From a virus, in the IMG/VR virus record IMGVR_UViG_3300048597_000276, positions 1 to 53,909 of that record: 53,909 nt of DNA. One strand, given 5' to 3'. The translations under genes and the position numbers were made by a program. The first letter of the stretch is position 1. Each line of letters starts with the position of its first letter. Of this stretch, positions 24,007 through 32,592 are shown piece by piece. The notes under the pieces were generated by a model. The model was not told the origin of the DNA and ran no database searches. It worked only from the letters and a program-made list of their open reading frames with translations.

Positions 24007-26532
24007 TCAGCCGGGCGGCTTGTTGGCTTTGGTGTCCCGGTAGCTGCCGCCGAACTTGCCGTCGGCGAGGCGCGAGGCCTCGGCCGATTCCTCCGGGGTG
24101 ATGTAGGCCGGGATCTCATCCGCGATCGTCGCGGGCAGCAGGATCGACCGGCACCGGTAGTGGTTCGGCGGCGTGTAGCGGGCCAGCTCGGGATCGTCGA
24201 TCCGCCAGCTCTTGCCGTGCAGGTGGCGGCAGATCGGCGTGGTGCGGCTGTCCAGCACGGCCGAGTAGGTCATGCCCTTGACCAGGCCCAGGCCGCCGAG
24301 ACGGCGTGCCTCCACGAGCCTGCCTTGGTTGTAGGCGTCCGTCGAGACCGTGCGCACGACGGTCAGCAGCCGGTCGGGCATCAGCGCCTTCGGGTCGGCG
24401 TCGGCCGCACCGATCCAGGGGGCCAGGGCATCGAGCAGCCGGCTCGCGGTGCCGGTGAAGGCGCGCCCCTCGCGCAGGCCGCCCAGGATCTCGCCGCGGA
24501 CGAGCTCGGTCAGCGTCTCGCTGAGCCCGGTGACGAAGAAGTCGCCCTTGGCCTCGAGGTAGGCGAGTGCCGCCTTCGGGTCGTAGCTCGGCCGCTCGGC
24601 CTCGAGCTGGACCTGCCCGACCTCGCGCTTGGCGTCGCTCCGGCCCTGGCCGTAGACCTTACGCTGTGCGGCCATGATCGCCGTGCGCACCGAGGGTGCG
24701 AGCGACACCTTGACCTTCCCGGCCCGCTTGAGCGTCGGCGGAGACTTCGCCCAGGCGTCGATCTGCCGCCGCAGGTCCCGGCGCAGGGCGGCGGCGATCG
24801 CCTGCACCGCATCGTCATCGACGCCGCCCAGCCGGTCCAGGATCTTCGCCAGCTCGGCGCGCTTCTCCTGCGGGGTCAGGGTCTCCTCGCGGACGTCGGG
24901 CCGCGGGTCCTCCTCGACGGTGAAGTCTTCCTCGGTGATCGGCGGGTCGTTCGGATCGCGCTCGGGCTTCTTGAAGGCCTGGAGCATCCGCTCGCGCGCG
25001 AGCGCCCGCATGTCGGCTTCCTCGGCCTCGGGCTTATCTTCCTCCTCGTCCTCCCCCTCATCTTCCGGCGGCGCGCCACCGCCCGGCGGCGTCGGATCCT
25101 CGGGGTCCTCGGGGCCCTCCGGCTCCGGGTCCGGTTCGGGCTCGGGCGGAGGGGCCACCATCGGCTCCTCCCCGAACTCGGCATCCGGAGGCAGGCCGAC
25201 CGCGCGGCGGACCTCGTTCTTGCGCAGGGCCGGGGCGACCTTCTCCAGCGCCGAGATCGGGATCCGCGGGTCGAGGTTGGCGTCGTCCGACAGCTCGTCG
25301 ATCTGCCGCTTGGGGAAGCCCAGCGAGGAGCGCAGGTGATCCTCGTCCTGCCCGCGGGCGATCACGGCGCCGGCGCCGACCAGGCTGGCCCAGGCGGTCG
25401 CCAGCTTGTCGACCTGCTCGTCGGTGAGCGGGTTGAACCTGAAGATCGGGTAGGCGCCGTCGGTGTCGAAGTTGAAGTCGACCATTCGGCGGATGATCTG
25501 GGCCTGGACCGTCTCCTCGCTGAGGTCGCGCTGCACGTACTGGCAGTGCAGGATGAACATGTCGAAGCTGACCCGGGCGCGGGCATAGCTGCCCAGGGCG
25601 TCGGGCGACAGGCCGATGAAGCCCGGCATCAGCAGGCCGCGCGCCATGCCCTGCTGCATCATCTCGATCGCGGGCTTGAACAGCTGGTCGACATGGCCGG
25701 AATGGCTGGGGCTCCAGAACTCGAAGTGGTCCTTCGCTGCCCGAGGGATCGCTGCCACCGTGGCCGACTGGATGTTCTCCAGCACCTCCTGCAGGTCCTG
25801 GCGCGCCGCTTTGTCCAGGCTCTCGGGGTTGTATAGCGCGAACAGCGGCGGCACCCCCTGGCGTTCCAAAAACTGGGCCAGCCACTTCCAGCTCTCGCCC
25901 TCGAGCTTCCAGGGTCGGTAGGCCGCCTCGAGGTCGCTCTCACCATAGACCTGATCGTGGCTGGCGCCATAGACGTAGATCAGCAGCTTCTTGGGATCGT
26001 AGAGTGCTCCGTCCACGTCGTTGCGCACGCGGATGACGTTGTTGAAGGCGTCGGTCTCGAAGGTGAAGTCGTGGGGCCGCTTGGGCTTGATCTTGCGCAG
26101 GCCGACCAGCCCGGCGTCCTCGCCGTAGGGGATGATCTCCCAGACCATCTCCGCGATCGAGAACCCGTACTCCATCGCGCGCAGCGCCTTGTGCAGGACC
26201 CGGTCGAGCGAGGTCTCCATGGCCGCGAGCCGTCGCTGGACGAACAGCGTCGGCGGCCAGTCTTCGGGCATGTCGGCTGGAGATTGGACCGACCAGCCCG
26301 GCGCCAGTATTGTGTCGCGCTTGAAGCTGAGGGCGGCCTTGATTTGGTCCGACCTTCGCATGAGGTCGAACACCTTGAGTCCCTGCTTTCCGACCAACTC
26401 GGATGTATTGTAGACGAGGCCGGTCTGGCCGCGAACGAAGCTGTTCCAGCCGACGATGACTTCGCCACCGAGGGCCGGCGCCGCGATCGACGCGGTGTTC
26501 AAAGGGCGGCGTCGCGTTGCGGCTCGGGCCAT
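24007..26532 (-). CDS. Portal protein (Mu gp29/DUF935-like) fused to a MuF-like domain
   Basis: 841 residues from ATG at 26532, one base after the terminase stop. Residues ~1-400 are a DUF935-type portal (MRRSDQIKAALSFKRDTILA, MEYGFSIAEMVWEIIPYG, GMARGLLMPGFIGLSPDALG). A long acidic Pro/Glu linker near 430-520 (PEPEPDPEPEGPEDPEDPTP) follows. The C-terminal ~250 residues carry the Mu gpF/SPP1 gp7 minor-head signature: STDAYNQGRLVEARR, then SRTTPICRHLHGKSWRIDD and PPNHYRCRSILLP. In Mu these are separate genes. The fusion would bring the minor head protein into the portal complex. Confidence 0.9.
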   Translation of the reverse strand: MARAATRRRPLNTASIAAPALGGEVIVGWNSFVRGQTGLVYNTSELVGKQGLKVFDLMRRSDQIKAALSFKRDTILAPGWSVQSPADMPEDWPPTLFVQRRLAAMETSLDRVLHKALRAMEYGFSIAEMVWEIIPYGEDAGLVGLRKIKPKRPHDFTFETDAFNNVIRVRNDVDGALYDPKKLLIYVYGASHDQVYGESDLEAAYRPWKLEGESWKWLAQFLERQGVPPLFALYNPESLDKAARQDLQEVLENIQSATVAAIPRAAKDHFEFWSPSHSGHVDQLFKPAIEMMQQGMARGLLMPGFIGLSPDALGSYARARVSFDMFILHCQYVQRDLSEETVQAQIIRRMVDFNFDTDGAYPIFRFNPLTDEQVDKLATAWASLVGAGAVIARGQDEDHLRSSLGFPKRQIDELSDDANLDPRIPISALEKVAPALRKNEVRRAVGLPPDAEFGEEPMVAPPPEPEPDPEPEGPEDPEDPTPPGGGAPPEDEGEDEEEDKPEAEEADMRALARERMLQAFKKPERDPNDPPITEEDFTVEEDPRPDVREETLTPQEKRAELAKILDRLGGVDDDAVQAIAAALRRDLRRQIDAWAKSPPTLKRAGKVKVSLAPSVRTAIMAAQRKVYGQGRSDAKREVGQVQLEAERPSYDPKAALAYLEAKGDFFVTGLSETLTELVRGEILGGLREGRAFTGTASRLLDALAPWIGAADADPKALMPDRLLTVVRTVSTDAYNQGRLVEARRLGGLGLVKGMTYSAVLDSRTTPICRHLHGKSWRIDDPELARYTPPNHYRCRSILLPATIADEIPAYITPEESAEASRLADGKFGGSYRDTKANKPPG

Positions 26533-26533
26533 G

Positions 26534-28204
26534 TCAGATGTCCAGGGTTGCGGCGGTGAGGCGCCCGCCGATGATGATGTTTCCGCTCTCCAGCGTCGAG
26601 ACCGAAGGCTCGTGCATCGAGAGCGCCGCGGCATCGAACCAGTCCGGGCTCTTGATCCCGCGCTGCTTCAGCTCGTCCTTGCCCTCGATCTCAATCTTGG
26701 TCCCGCGCCGGCGGTACTTGACCACGCACAGCTCGGCTTCCAGCTCGGGGTTCGGCTCGAGCAGCAGGCACAGGTTCTGATCGTGGGCGACGCCGCCTGG
26801 CTGCCCGGTCAGGTGCAGGTGGAGCTCGTGGCTGGCGCGGAACCGCTCGCGGAGCAGCCAGCACAGCTCGGCCTTGAGGTTGGCGAAGGTCTCGGCCGAG
26901 GTTCGCCGGTCCTTCCAGATCCGGGTCGTCGACGCCGATCCGCCCCAGTTCGTGGGATGGATCCTGGGCCGATCCTGATCGCCGGCATTGGTCAGCGAGA
27001 AGGTGGCCTTGACCCCCTCGCCCACCCCGACCGAATCGTAGATGAGGCGCTCGATCTGGTCCTTGCGGGCCAGGTCCAGGGCCCACAGCGCCGTGGCCGA
27101 GGTGTCGGTGACCTGGAGGCTCGAGCCCTTGGGCATCAGCTCCCCGATCCGGGGCTGGTAGACGGACAGGTCGCGGCCGGCGCCGACGTCGAGGCCAGCG
27201 GTGCGGCTGAGGTGCGTCGGGTGCGGCAGCAGGCGCCAGAGTTCCTTGGCCGCCTCGACCCAGGCCCGCTCGATCAGCAGGTTCGGCGTGCTGAGCGAGT
27301 AATCTATGTCAACCTCAGCCGCGAAGGCCAGTGCGCCGATGCGCCGCTTCTCGGCGGCGGCCCAGGGCTCGTCCTTCCAGGGATGGTCGCGCCAGTGGAC
27401 CGTCATCACGCGGGCACCGCCGCCATGCCGTTGGCGGTAGAAGAAGTTGCCCATGCCGTTGGCCGAGGACACCCAGCCGCGGCAGTTGGTGGTGTAGGAC
27501 AGCGCGCGGTTCAGGGCGTCGGGGTGGTCGACATATGCAGCCTCGTCGACGAAGTAGGCCGCCATCCGGCCGCCGCGTCCGGCCTCGCTGCCCTGCTCGC
27601 CGATGATGACGTTGCCGTTCTGGGGGTTGATGATCCGTTTGAACGGGCAGTGCGCCTCGCGGTCGAACCCGGGCGGGCGCAGCCACCAGGGCATGTAGTC
27701 CAGCATGAGCCGGATCTTCTCAAAGATCGTCGATGGGTTGCCCAGCTGATCGACGTTGCGCTCTAGGTTGGAGCAGAAGCCGATCGGGAAGTTGGGCACG
27801 AACAGGTAGTATTTGAGGGCGATGCCGCAGTTCAGATACGACATGCCCATGTCTCTGCTCTTGTCACAGAGCCAGTCGACCGGCGGCCCCGTCATGCTGT
27901 CGCGGATCGCCTGCTCGACGAAGGCCACGTAGCGCCGCTGGATCGGCCACAGCACCATGGGATAGTGCTTCATGTGCCGGGGCTCGAAGGCGAAGGCGAA
28001 GTGGTCGAAGAAGAACGCGGTGTCGCGCCGGCAGCGTTCGATCAGGGCGGCGCGCAGCTTCCGGTCGTGCTCGGCCTCGGTGTAGAGCGTGGCCCGGCGG
28101 ACCAGCTCGGCGCGCAGCGCCGGCGCCCGCTCCTCGCCGGTGCGGCCGACATACCAGTGGATCGGCTCAAGAAGGCCCGAGGGTTCGCTGACGCAGATAG
28201 TCAC
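26534..28204 (-). CDS. terL: Terminase large subunit
   Basis: 556 residues with both terminase activities. ATPase: a Walker A-like CDKSRDMGMSY at 113-123, Walker B AYFVDEAAYVD at 216-226, and a coupling-type WVSSANGMGN segment. RNase H-fold nuclease: GLDVGAGRD with Asp339, YDSVGVGEG with Asp390, and the third acidic region SPDWFDAAALS near the C-terminus. It packages DNA into proheads through the portal encoded next. The start at 28204 overlaps the small subunit by 38 bases; the conserved region begins after residue ~60, so a later start cannot be excluded. Confidence 0.92.
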   Translation of the reverse strand: MTICVSEPSGLLEPIHWYVGRTGEERAPALRAELVRRATLYTEAEHDRKLRAALIERCRRDTAFFFDHFAFAFEPRHMKHYPMVLWPIQRRYVAFVEQAIRDSMTGPPVDWLCDKSRDMGMSYLNCGIALKYYLFVPNFPIGFCSNLERNVDQLGNPSTIFEKIRLMLDYMPWWLRPPGFDREAHCPFKRIINPQNGNVIIGEQGSEAGRGGRMAAYFVDEAAYVDHPDALNRALSYTTNCRGWVSSANGMGNFFYRQRHGGGARVMTVHWRDHPWKDEPWAAAEKRRIGALAFAAEVDIDYSLSTPNLLIERAWVEAAKELWRLLPHPTHLSRTAGLDVGAGRDLSVYQPRIGELMPKGSSLQVTDTSATALWALDLARKDQIERLIYDSVGVGEGVKATFSLTNAGDQDRPRIHPTNWGGSASTTRIWKDRRTSAETFANLKAELCWLLRERFRASHELHLHLTGQPGGVAHDQNLCLLLEPNPELEAELCVVKYRRRGTKIEIEGKDELKQRGIKSPDWFDAAALSMHEPSVSTLESGNIIIGGRLTAATLDI

Positions 28205-28604
28205 TGAGCTGCTCGTCGGTCATGTTCGCGATCTCGGTCGCGGTGTGGCGATGCTCGATCGGGCCGCCATCCTTGCCCGTGACCTCCACCCGGTTCCTGC
28301 CGTAGCCGCGCGATCCGCCCTTGTTGTCGAGGTAGTACCGGATCGCCCAGGGCTCGGCGCGCTTGGCCGCCGCCTTCAGGTGCCCCTCGGTGATGTCCAG
28401 ATCGCGCTCCTCGATCTCGCCCAGCGCCTTGCGCAGACGCTCGGACCGCTGGATGCGGTAGCTCATCTGCTGCCGGCTGCAGGGCCGGCCGAAGGTCCGC
28501 TCCAGCAGCTCGGCGGCGACGGCCTGGATCCCCGCCGCCTTGCTCAGGGCGTCGATGATCTGGGCTTCGGTGTAGTAGGGCCGCTTCGGCATGGGCCGGA
28601 CCAT
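28167..28604 (-). CDS. Terminase small subunit-like DNA-binding protein
   Basis: 145 residues from ATG at 28604 (an ATG at 28592 and a TTG at 28628 are alternatives; the TTG has AAGGGG nine bases upstream). The core PYYTEAQIIDALSKAAGIQA and FGRPCSRQQMSYRIQRSERL looks like a helix-turn-helix, followed by a linker and a C-terminal TATEIANMTDEQLSDYLRQR helix. Size and position at the front of the late operon, overlapping the large subunit, support the call. Confidence 0.65.
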   Translation of the reverse strand: MVRPMPKRPYYTEAQIIDALSKAAGIQAVAAELLERTFGRPCSRQQMSYRIQRSERLRKALGEIEERDLDITEGHLKAAAKRAEPWAIRYYLDNKGGSRGYGRNRVEVTGKDGGPIEHRHTATEIANMTDEQLSDYLRQRTLGPS

Positions 28605-28637
28605 AGTCCTACCCGCCGCTCGGTTCAACTCCGCTAG

Positions 28638-28663
28638 CCCCTTGGGTTAGCAACGCGGGCTAT
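28638..28663 (-). promoter_or_regulatory. Candidate late-operon promoter/leader
   Basis: On the minus strand CATAG is followed by GCGTTGCTAACC and then AAGGGG. The GCGTTGCTAACC block is identical to the one before the glycosyltransferase fusion gene. This would start the whole structural operon. It overlaps the upstream part of a putative plus-strand promoter. Confidence 0.4.
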
Positions 28664-28691
28664 GGACCCGCGCGGCGGCCGGCCGTATCAT
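28663..28691 (+). promoter_or_regulatory. Candidate promoter of a short plus-strand RNA
   Basis: TGGACC (28663-28668) and TATCAT (28686-28691) are 17 bases apart. A strong plus-strand terminator lies 37 bases downstream although no plus-strand gene precedes it, so some plus transcript must start here. Confidence 0.4.
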
Positions 28692-28697
28692 CCGCCT

Positions 28698-28765
28698 CGG
28701 AGCAATCCATTGTTCCCCGCAGTGACTAGGGCCGGCCCCACCAGGGCTGGCCCTTTCTTTTTGGC
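28698..28765 (+). ncRNA. Candidate short terminated RNA in the divergent region
   Basis: About 65 bases from the predicted start to the U-tract, with no open reading frame. The 5' part holds the small palindrome CAATCCATTG; the 3' part is the terminator. It could be a regulatory RNA or only a read-through block between the divergent operons. Confidence 0.35.
28728..28765 (+). terminator. Strong intrinsic terminator upstream of the early region
   Basis: AGGGCCGGCCC (28728-28738) pairs with GGGCTGGCCCT (28744-28754) with one G-U pair and a five-base loop, followed by TTTCTTTTT. The right arm and tail, GGGCTGGCCCTTTCTTTTT, recur exactly at 32713-32731. Confidence 0.85.
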
Positions 28766-28767
28766 CT

Positions 28768-28800
28768 ATGCGTAGCGGGCCTATACTGCTAGTATAGCAG
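28768..28800 (+). promoter_or_regulatory. Early promoter/operator, repeat-family copy 1
   Basis: Extended -10 TGCTAGTAT (-10 at 28790-28795), 16 bases after a poor -35 ATGCGT. The 20-base core CTATACTGCTAGTATAGCAG contains two nested palindromes, CTATACT/AGTATAG and CTGCTA/TAGCAG. TAACCAAGAA and the CCTTCCGCAGGAG leader follow before the ATG at 28835. Confidence 0.7.
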
Positions 28801-28834
28801 GCGTAACCAAGAATCCTTCCGCAGGAGTCCGCAA

Positions 28835-29530
28835 ATGGACGCAGCCGTGATGACCGACGCCGATGCAGTCAAGGTGCTGCTGGCCAAGGTCGACCAGCTC
28901 CCCGCCGACAAGCAGGGCTTCGCCCGCGACTTGGTGAAGGGCTACTACCGCTACGGCAACTGGACCGAGAAGCAGGCCCGCTGGGGCCACCGCCTGGCGC
29001 ACCTGGCCAACGGCGAGACGCCGGTCGAGCTGCCCAAGGTCGAGAACCTCGCCGGCCTCGTCGAGATGTTCGACCGGGCGGCGGCAAAGACCAAGTGGCC
29101 GAAGCTCACCTTCGACGAGAGCGCCGCCGGCGTGCCGCTGCAGCTCGGCCGCGCCGGGCCGAACGCCGGGCAGCCGGGCTCGGTGAACTGCACCGACGGC
29201 GGCCGCTACGGGTCGAACCGCTGGTACGGGCGGGTCGAGCGTAGCGGGACCTTCGTCCCCTCCAACGACTGCCCGGCTGAGCTGATCGAGTTCCTCAAGC
29301 TGCTGGCCGGCGACACCGCCAACGTGGCGGCGATGTACGGGAAGCGCACCGGCTGCTGCTGCGCCTGCAACACGCCGCTGACCGACGCCCGCTCGGTCGA
29401 GATCGGCTACGGGCCGGTCTGCGCGAAGAAGTTCGGGTGGCCCTACCCGACCAAGGCCGAGTTCGAGGGCCGCCCCGGGAAGAAGAAGCGGAAGGGAGGT
29501 GGTGACGCCCAGCTGTCCCTCGCGGCCTGA
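28835..29530 (+). CDS. DUF6011-like zinc-binding protein
   Basis: 231 residues. N-terminal ~60 are helical (GYYRYGNWTEKQARWGHRLA). A middle beta part follows, then a Cys-rich motif GCCCACNTPLTDARSVEIGY plus GPVCAKKFG (Cys174-178 and Cys196), the pattern of DUF6011, with a basic tail KKKRKGGG. It is the first gene of the early array, directly behind promoter copy 1, so it is probably made early and in quantity. The metal-binding and basic tail fit nucleic-acid binding; the function is unknown. An in-frame ATG at 28850 is a second possible start. Confidence 0.75.
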   Translation: MDAAVMTDADAVKVLLAKVDQLPADKQGFARDLVKGYYRYGNWTEKQARWGHRLAHLANGETPVELPKVENLAGLVEMFDRAAAKTKWPKLTFDESAAGVPLQLGRAGPNAGQPGSVNCTDGGRYGSNRWYGRVERSGTFVPSNDCPAELIEFLKLLAGDTANVAAMYGKRTGCCCACNTPLTDARSVEIGYGPVCAKKFGWPYPTKAEFEGRPGKKKRKGGGDAQLSLAA

Positions 29531-29584
29531 TGCGGGCCGCGCGACCCCGAAGGATGGAGGCCATCATGTAACCGATCCGGGAAC

Positions 29585-29625
29585 GCGGGCCGCTCACTCG
29601 TGCGGACGTAGTGCATCCGGCCCGC
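29585..29625 (+). promoter_or_regulatory. Intergenic hairpin
   Basis: GCGGGCCG (29585-29592) pairs with CGGCCCGC (29618-29625) around a 25-base loop, followed by GCCTTCC. The surrounding gap 29531-29696 has no gene that I can support. It resembles the hairpin plus CCTTCC arrangement seen between other early genes. Confidence 0.45.
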
Positions 29626-29696
29626 GCCTTCCCCCTGCAACCGCCCTACGCGGGCTGTTCCAGGGCGATGGTGCCCACTAGACCAGGAGATTTGCG

Positions 29697-30083
29697 ATGC
29701 GATCCATTCTGCTGGCTGCCACGGCAGCCATGGCCGTCATCGGCGTCGCCCAGGCGGCGTCGCCGAACCCCGAGTGCCAGCCCTGGCTCGACATGCGCGC
29801 CGCGGTCGGCAACGAGCTCGAGCGCGTGCTGTGGAGTGGCCGGCTCGAGGACGGGTCCGAGATCCTCATCACCGTGCGCCTCGACGAGGCCGGCGGCTAC
29901 GGCGACACCTTCACGGTCGTCACCAAGCAGGACCGGACCCAGGTCAACGCCGAGGCCTGCATGCTGATGCGCGGCACGACCAACCGGCTGAGCGAGACCT
30001 TCGGCGGTCCCCCGGGCCCGCCGCCGGCACCCGCCGTCGCCCCGGCCGTGATCGAGCCGCCCACCTTCACCCTGCCGGGCTGA
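29697..30083 (+). CDS. Small exported protein
   Basis: 128 residues with a clear signal peptide: basic start MRS, hydrophobic ILLAATAAMAVIGV, cleavage after AQA at about residue 20. The mature part has two Cys (near 27 and 90) that could form a disulfide, and a Pro-rich end PPGPPPAPAVAPAV. CAGGAG precedes the ATG. A periplasmic or surface role is expected; superinfection exclusion is one possibility but purely a guess. Confidence 0.7.
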   Translation: MRSILLAATAAMAVIGVAQAASPNPECQPWLDMRAAVGNELERVLWSGRLEDGSEILITVRLDEAGGYGDTFTVVTKQDRTQVNAEACMLMRGTTNRLSETFGGPPGPPPAPAVAPAVIEPPTFTLPG

Positions 30084-30091
30084 TGCCCTAC

Positions 30092-30119
30092 TTGACCAGC
30101 GGCGCTAGACGGATAGGCT
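30092..30119 (+). promoter_or_regulatory. Early promoter, TTGACC-16-TAGGCT
   Basis: TTGACC (30092-30097) and TAGGCT (30114-30119) with a 16-base spacer, the same spacing as the repeat family, followed by CCTTCCACAAGGAG and the ATG at 30152. The palindromic operator is not well conserved here. Confidence 0.65.
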
Positions 30120-30151
30120 AGCGTCGCCACCCTTCCACAAGGAGACCGAAG

Positions 30152-30490
30152 ATGGATGCTGCCGCGCAGCGCGCATGCGAAGCCCGGTTGGGCGAGTTCC
30201 AGCGCCATATCCGCGACCTGATCGTCGCGCATCTGGCCAAGCACGCCGACCTCCATATCGACACCGTGCGCTGCACGGTGACCAGGGGACCGGCCTGGGA
30301 CAAAGACCAGCTGGCGCAGGTCGCGTCCGAGATCTGCGTCGGCTTGGCCGTCGAGGCGGGCCGCGCGATCGCGTCCAACGTCGCCATCGATTCCGTGCCC
30401 GCCTGCCTGCAGTCGGCAGTCCGGTCCATGGGTGCCGGCGTCGCCGAGGTCCTGGAGGAGCGCATGGCAACGGAGGCCGGCCATGGCTGA
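30152..30490 (+). CDS. Hypothetical helical protein
   Basis: 112 residues, mostly helical with a conserved-looking RHIRDLIVAHLAKHADLHID start and Ala-rich later helices. AAGGAG is eight bases ahead of the ATG. It overlaps the next gene by 8 bases. First gene of a unit that includes the large ParB-like gene. No family recognised. Confidence 0.6.
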   Translation: MDAAAQRACEARLGEFQRHIRDLIVAHLAKHADLHIDTVRCTVTRGPAWDKDQLAQVASEICVGLAVEAGRAIASNVAIDSVPACLQSAVRSMGAGVAEVLEERMATEAGHG

Positions 30491-30815
30491 GCAGATGACG
30501 GCAAAGAAGGTCCAGCCGCGTCCCGACGGGGATACCTTCGAGCGCACGAAGGCGCTGAGCGCCAAGCTGCACGAATTCATGGTCGACTGGTTCGCGGAGC
30601 AGGGGCTCGGCGCCGAGATCCCCGAGCGCGACCGCGCCAAGCTGACCGACGCGCAGATCGCGGCGACCTTCGCCCTGCTGAGTGAGGTCGGCTATCTGTT
30701 CGGCACCATGGGGTTCTCGATGGACGTCGTGCGGAAGATAGCCCTGCCGGTGATCGCGCACGCGCACGCCGAAGTGACCCGCCGCGCCGAGGCCTTGGAG
30801 GCGTCCGATGGATAG
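30483..30815 (+). CDS. Hypothetical protein
   Basis: 110 residues from the ATG at 30483, overlapping the previous stop. Acidic/basic mix with a hydrophobic C-terminal helix (LLSEVGYLFGTMGFSMDVVR). It overlaps the ParB-like gene by 8 bases. No family recognised; close coupling suggests a partner of that protein. Confidence 0.6.
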   Translation: MAEQMTAKKVQPRPDGDTFERTKALSAKLHEFMVDWFAEQGLGAEIPERDRAKLTDAQIAATFALLSEVGYLFGTMGFSMDVVRKIALPVIAHAHAEVTRRAEALEASDG

Positions 30816-32586
30816 CCCGAACACGCTGGATCCGCTGGTCCGCTCGGTGCCGTTCCGCACGCTCGAGGCCGGCCCGAACCCGCGCCAGCACGACAAGGCC
30901 TACCTCAAGACCCTGGCCGCCAGCATCAAGGCGCTGGGCCTCTTGCAGCCGCTCGGCGTCGTGCCGATCGACGGCGGCAAGCGGGGCCAGGTCCGCTACG
31001 GCAACGGCCGGCTCGCGGCCCTGAAGCTGCTCAAGACCAAGCCCGAGACGCCGATCCCGATCGTGCTGGTGCGCGACGACGACGAGGCCATGGTCCAGGC
31101 CGCGGCCCTGGCCGAGAACCGCGTGCGCGCACCGATGAACCCGCTGGAGGAGTGCGATGCGTTCTGCGCCCTGATCGACCAGGGCAAGAGCGTGGACGAG
31201 GTCGCGGCGTGGTTCGCAGTCACCGACCGGTTCGTGCGCCAGCGCCTCCAGCTCCGCCAGCTGGCGCCCGCGTTCCGGTCGCTCGTCGTCGCCGGCGAGA
31301 TCACGCTCGACCTCGCGGGCTCGCTGGCCATCCTCCCGGCCGAGCGGCAGGCCAAGGTGCTCGCCGACGCGAAGCAGCGCGGCTGGAAGCCGGGCGGCAA
31401 GGGCGACTACAGCAGCTTCCCGGACTGGCTGATCCACAACGCGATCCGTGATCGCCAAGTCGAGGCGAAGCACGCTCTGTTCGACGTCGAGGCCGCGGGC
31501 ATCAGGATCGACCGCGACCTGTTCGACGACAAGGACGAGGGCAAGGTCCTGGCCGAGGACGTGGAGCGGTTCCTGGCGCTCCAGACCGAGGCCGCGAAGG
31601 CGAAGGGGCCGGCCGTGGCCGAGAAGAACGGCTGTGCCGCCTGGATATGGGACGACGACATCGAAGATCAGCTGTGGACGCTGGGCTACCGCTACGTCCC
31701 CAGGGACAAGGACGGCAACCTGAAGATCGAGCCCGGGCACGAGCTCGTCGCCGTCGGCGATCTTCTGTCGACCGGCGAGCCGCGATGGCTGCTCCAGCAG
31801 CGGCCGATCGGCGGCAAGAAGCCCAAGCCTGACGATGATGATGACGAGGATCGCGAGCGCGATCCGCTCCGCGACTACGCCGAGCGCCACGCCGACCGGG
31901 ACAAGCCCGAGGACCAGGAGAAGGTCGGCCAGTCGCTGGAGAACGCGATCCGCGAGGTCCAGGCGCTGATCGCCGCCGGGCAGCTGCTCGCGGATCCGAC
32001 GCTGGCGCTGCGGCTGGCGATCGTCCAGGTCATCAAGGCCGGTCGGTACCGGTACGCCGCGCACCTGGGCAGCATCGTGCCTGGGCACCCGAGCGTGGCC
32101 GCGGAATCGGTGCGGCAGGCGTTCAAGGTGCTGTCCGACCTGGGCGGGTCGAAGCTGTGCCAGGGCGCTGCGGGCGACGCGAAGGCCTACGGGTCCGAGG
32201 CGCGGAACCTGCACTCGGACCTGATCCCCGCCCGGCTGTACGAGGGCGTGATGGCGGCCGACGAGAGCCAGCTGCCGCAACTGCTCGCGGCCGCGATGGT
32301 GCTGGCGATGGACCCGTGCGGCAGCCTCGTGCAGGCCGTGCGCAAGCACAGCACCGTGCCCGAGGGCAAGTTCTACTGCCTGGGCGAGTACGAGCTGGGC
32401 AAGCTGACCAAGGACCAGCTGCTCGAGCAGGCCAAGGCGGCGGGGCTCGAGGGTGTGGACGCCAAGACCAGAAAGGAGGTCGTCAAGGCGATCATGGCGA
32501 AGGGTCTGGCGGCGCGCGACGCCGGTAGCGAGGCGCCGATCCTGCCGATCCTCGCCAAGGCCAGGAACCGCACCGGGGACTGGTGA
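30808..32586 (+). CDS. Large ParB-like protein
   Basis: 592 residues. Residues ~15-110 are a ParB/Srx-type domain: NPRQHDKAYLKTLAASIKAL, GLLQPLGVVP, RYGNGRLAALKLLKT, then AALAENRVRAPMNPLEECDA. A helix-turn-helix region follows (KSVDEVAAWFAVTDRFVRQR). The remaining ~400 residues are specific, with a Asp-rich segment (DDDDDEDRERD) near 350 and a helical end. Proteins of this layout are common on plasmids and phages, where they bind DNA; some have nuclease or NTPase activity. Whether it partitions DNA, cuts it or regulates is not shown here. Confidence 0.8.
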   Translation: MDSPNTLDPLVRSVPFRTLEAGPNPRQHDKAYLKTLAASIKALGLLQPLGVVPIDGGKRGQVRYGNGRLAALKLLKTKPETPIPIVLVRDDDEAMVQAAALAENRVRAPMNPLEECDAFCALIDQGKSVDEVAAWFAVTDRFVRQRLQLRQLAPAFRSLVVAGEITLDLAGSLAILPAERQAKVLADAKQRGWKPGGKGDYSSFPDWLIHNAIRDRQVEAKHALFDVEAAGIRIDRDLFDDKDEGKVLAEDVERFLALQTEAAKAKGPAVAEKNGCAAWIWDDDIEDQLWTLGYRYVPRDKDGNLKIEPGHELVAVGDLLSTGEPRWLLQQRPIGGKKPKPDDDDDEDRERDPLRDYAERHADRDKPEDQEKVGQSLENAIREVQALIAAGQLLADPTLALRLAIVQVIKAGRYRYAAHLGSIVPGHPSVAAESVRQAFKVLSDLGGSKLCQGAAGDAKAYGSEARNLHSDLIPARLYEGVMAADESQLPQLLAAAMVLAMDPCGSLVQAVRKHSTVPEGKFYCLGEYELGKLTKDQLLEQAKAAGLEGVDAKTRKEVVKAIMAKGLAARDAGSEAPILPILAKARNRTGDW

Positions 32587-32592
32587 AGGTGG

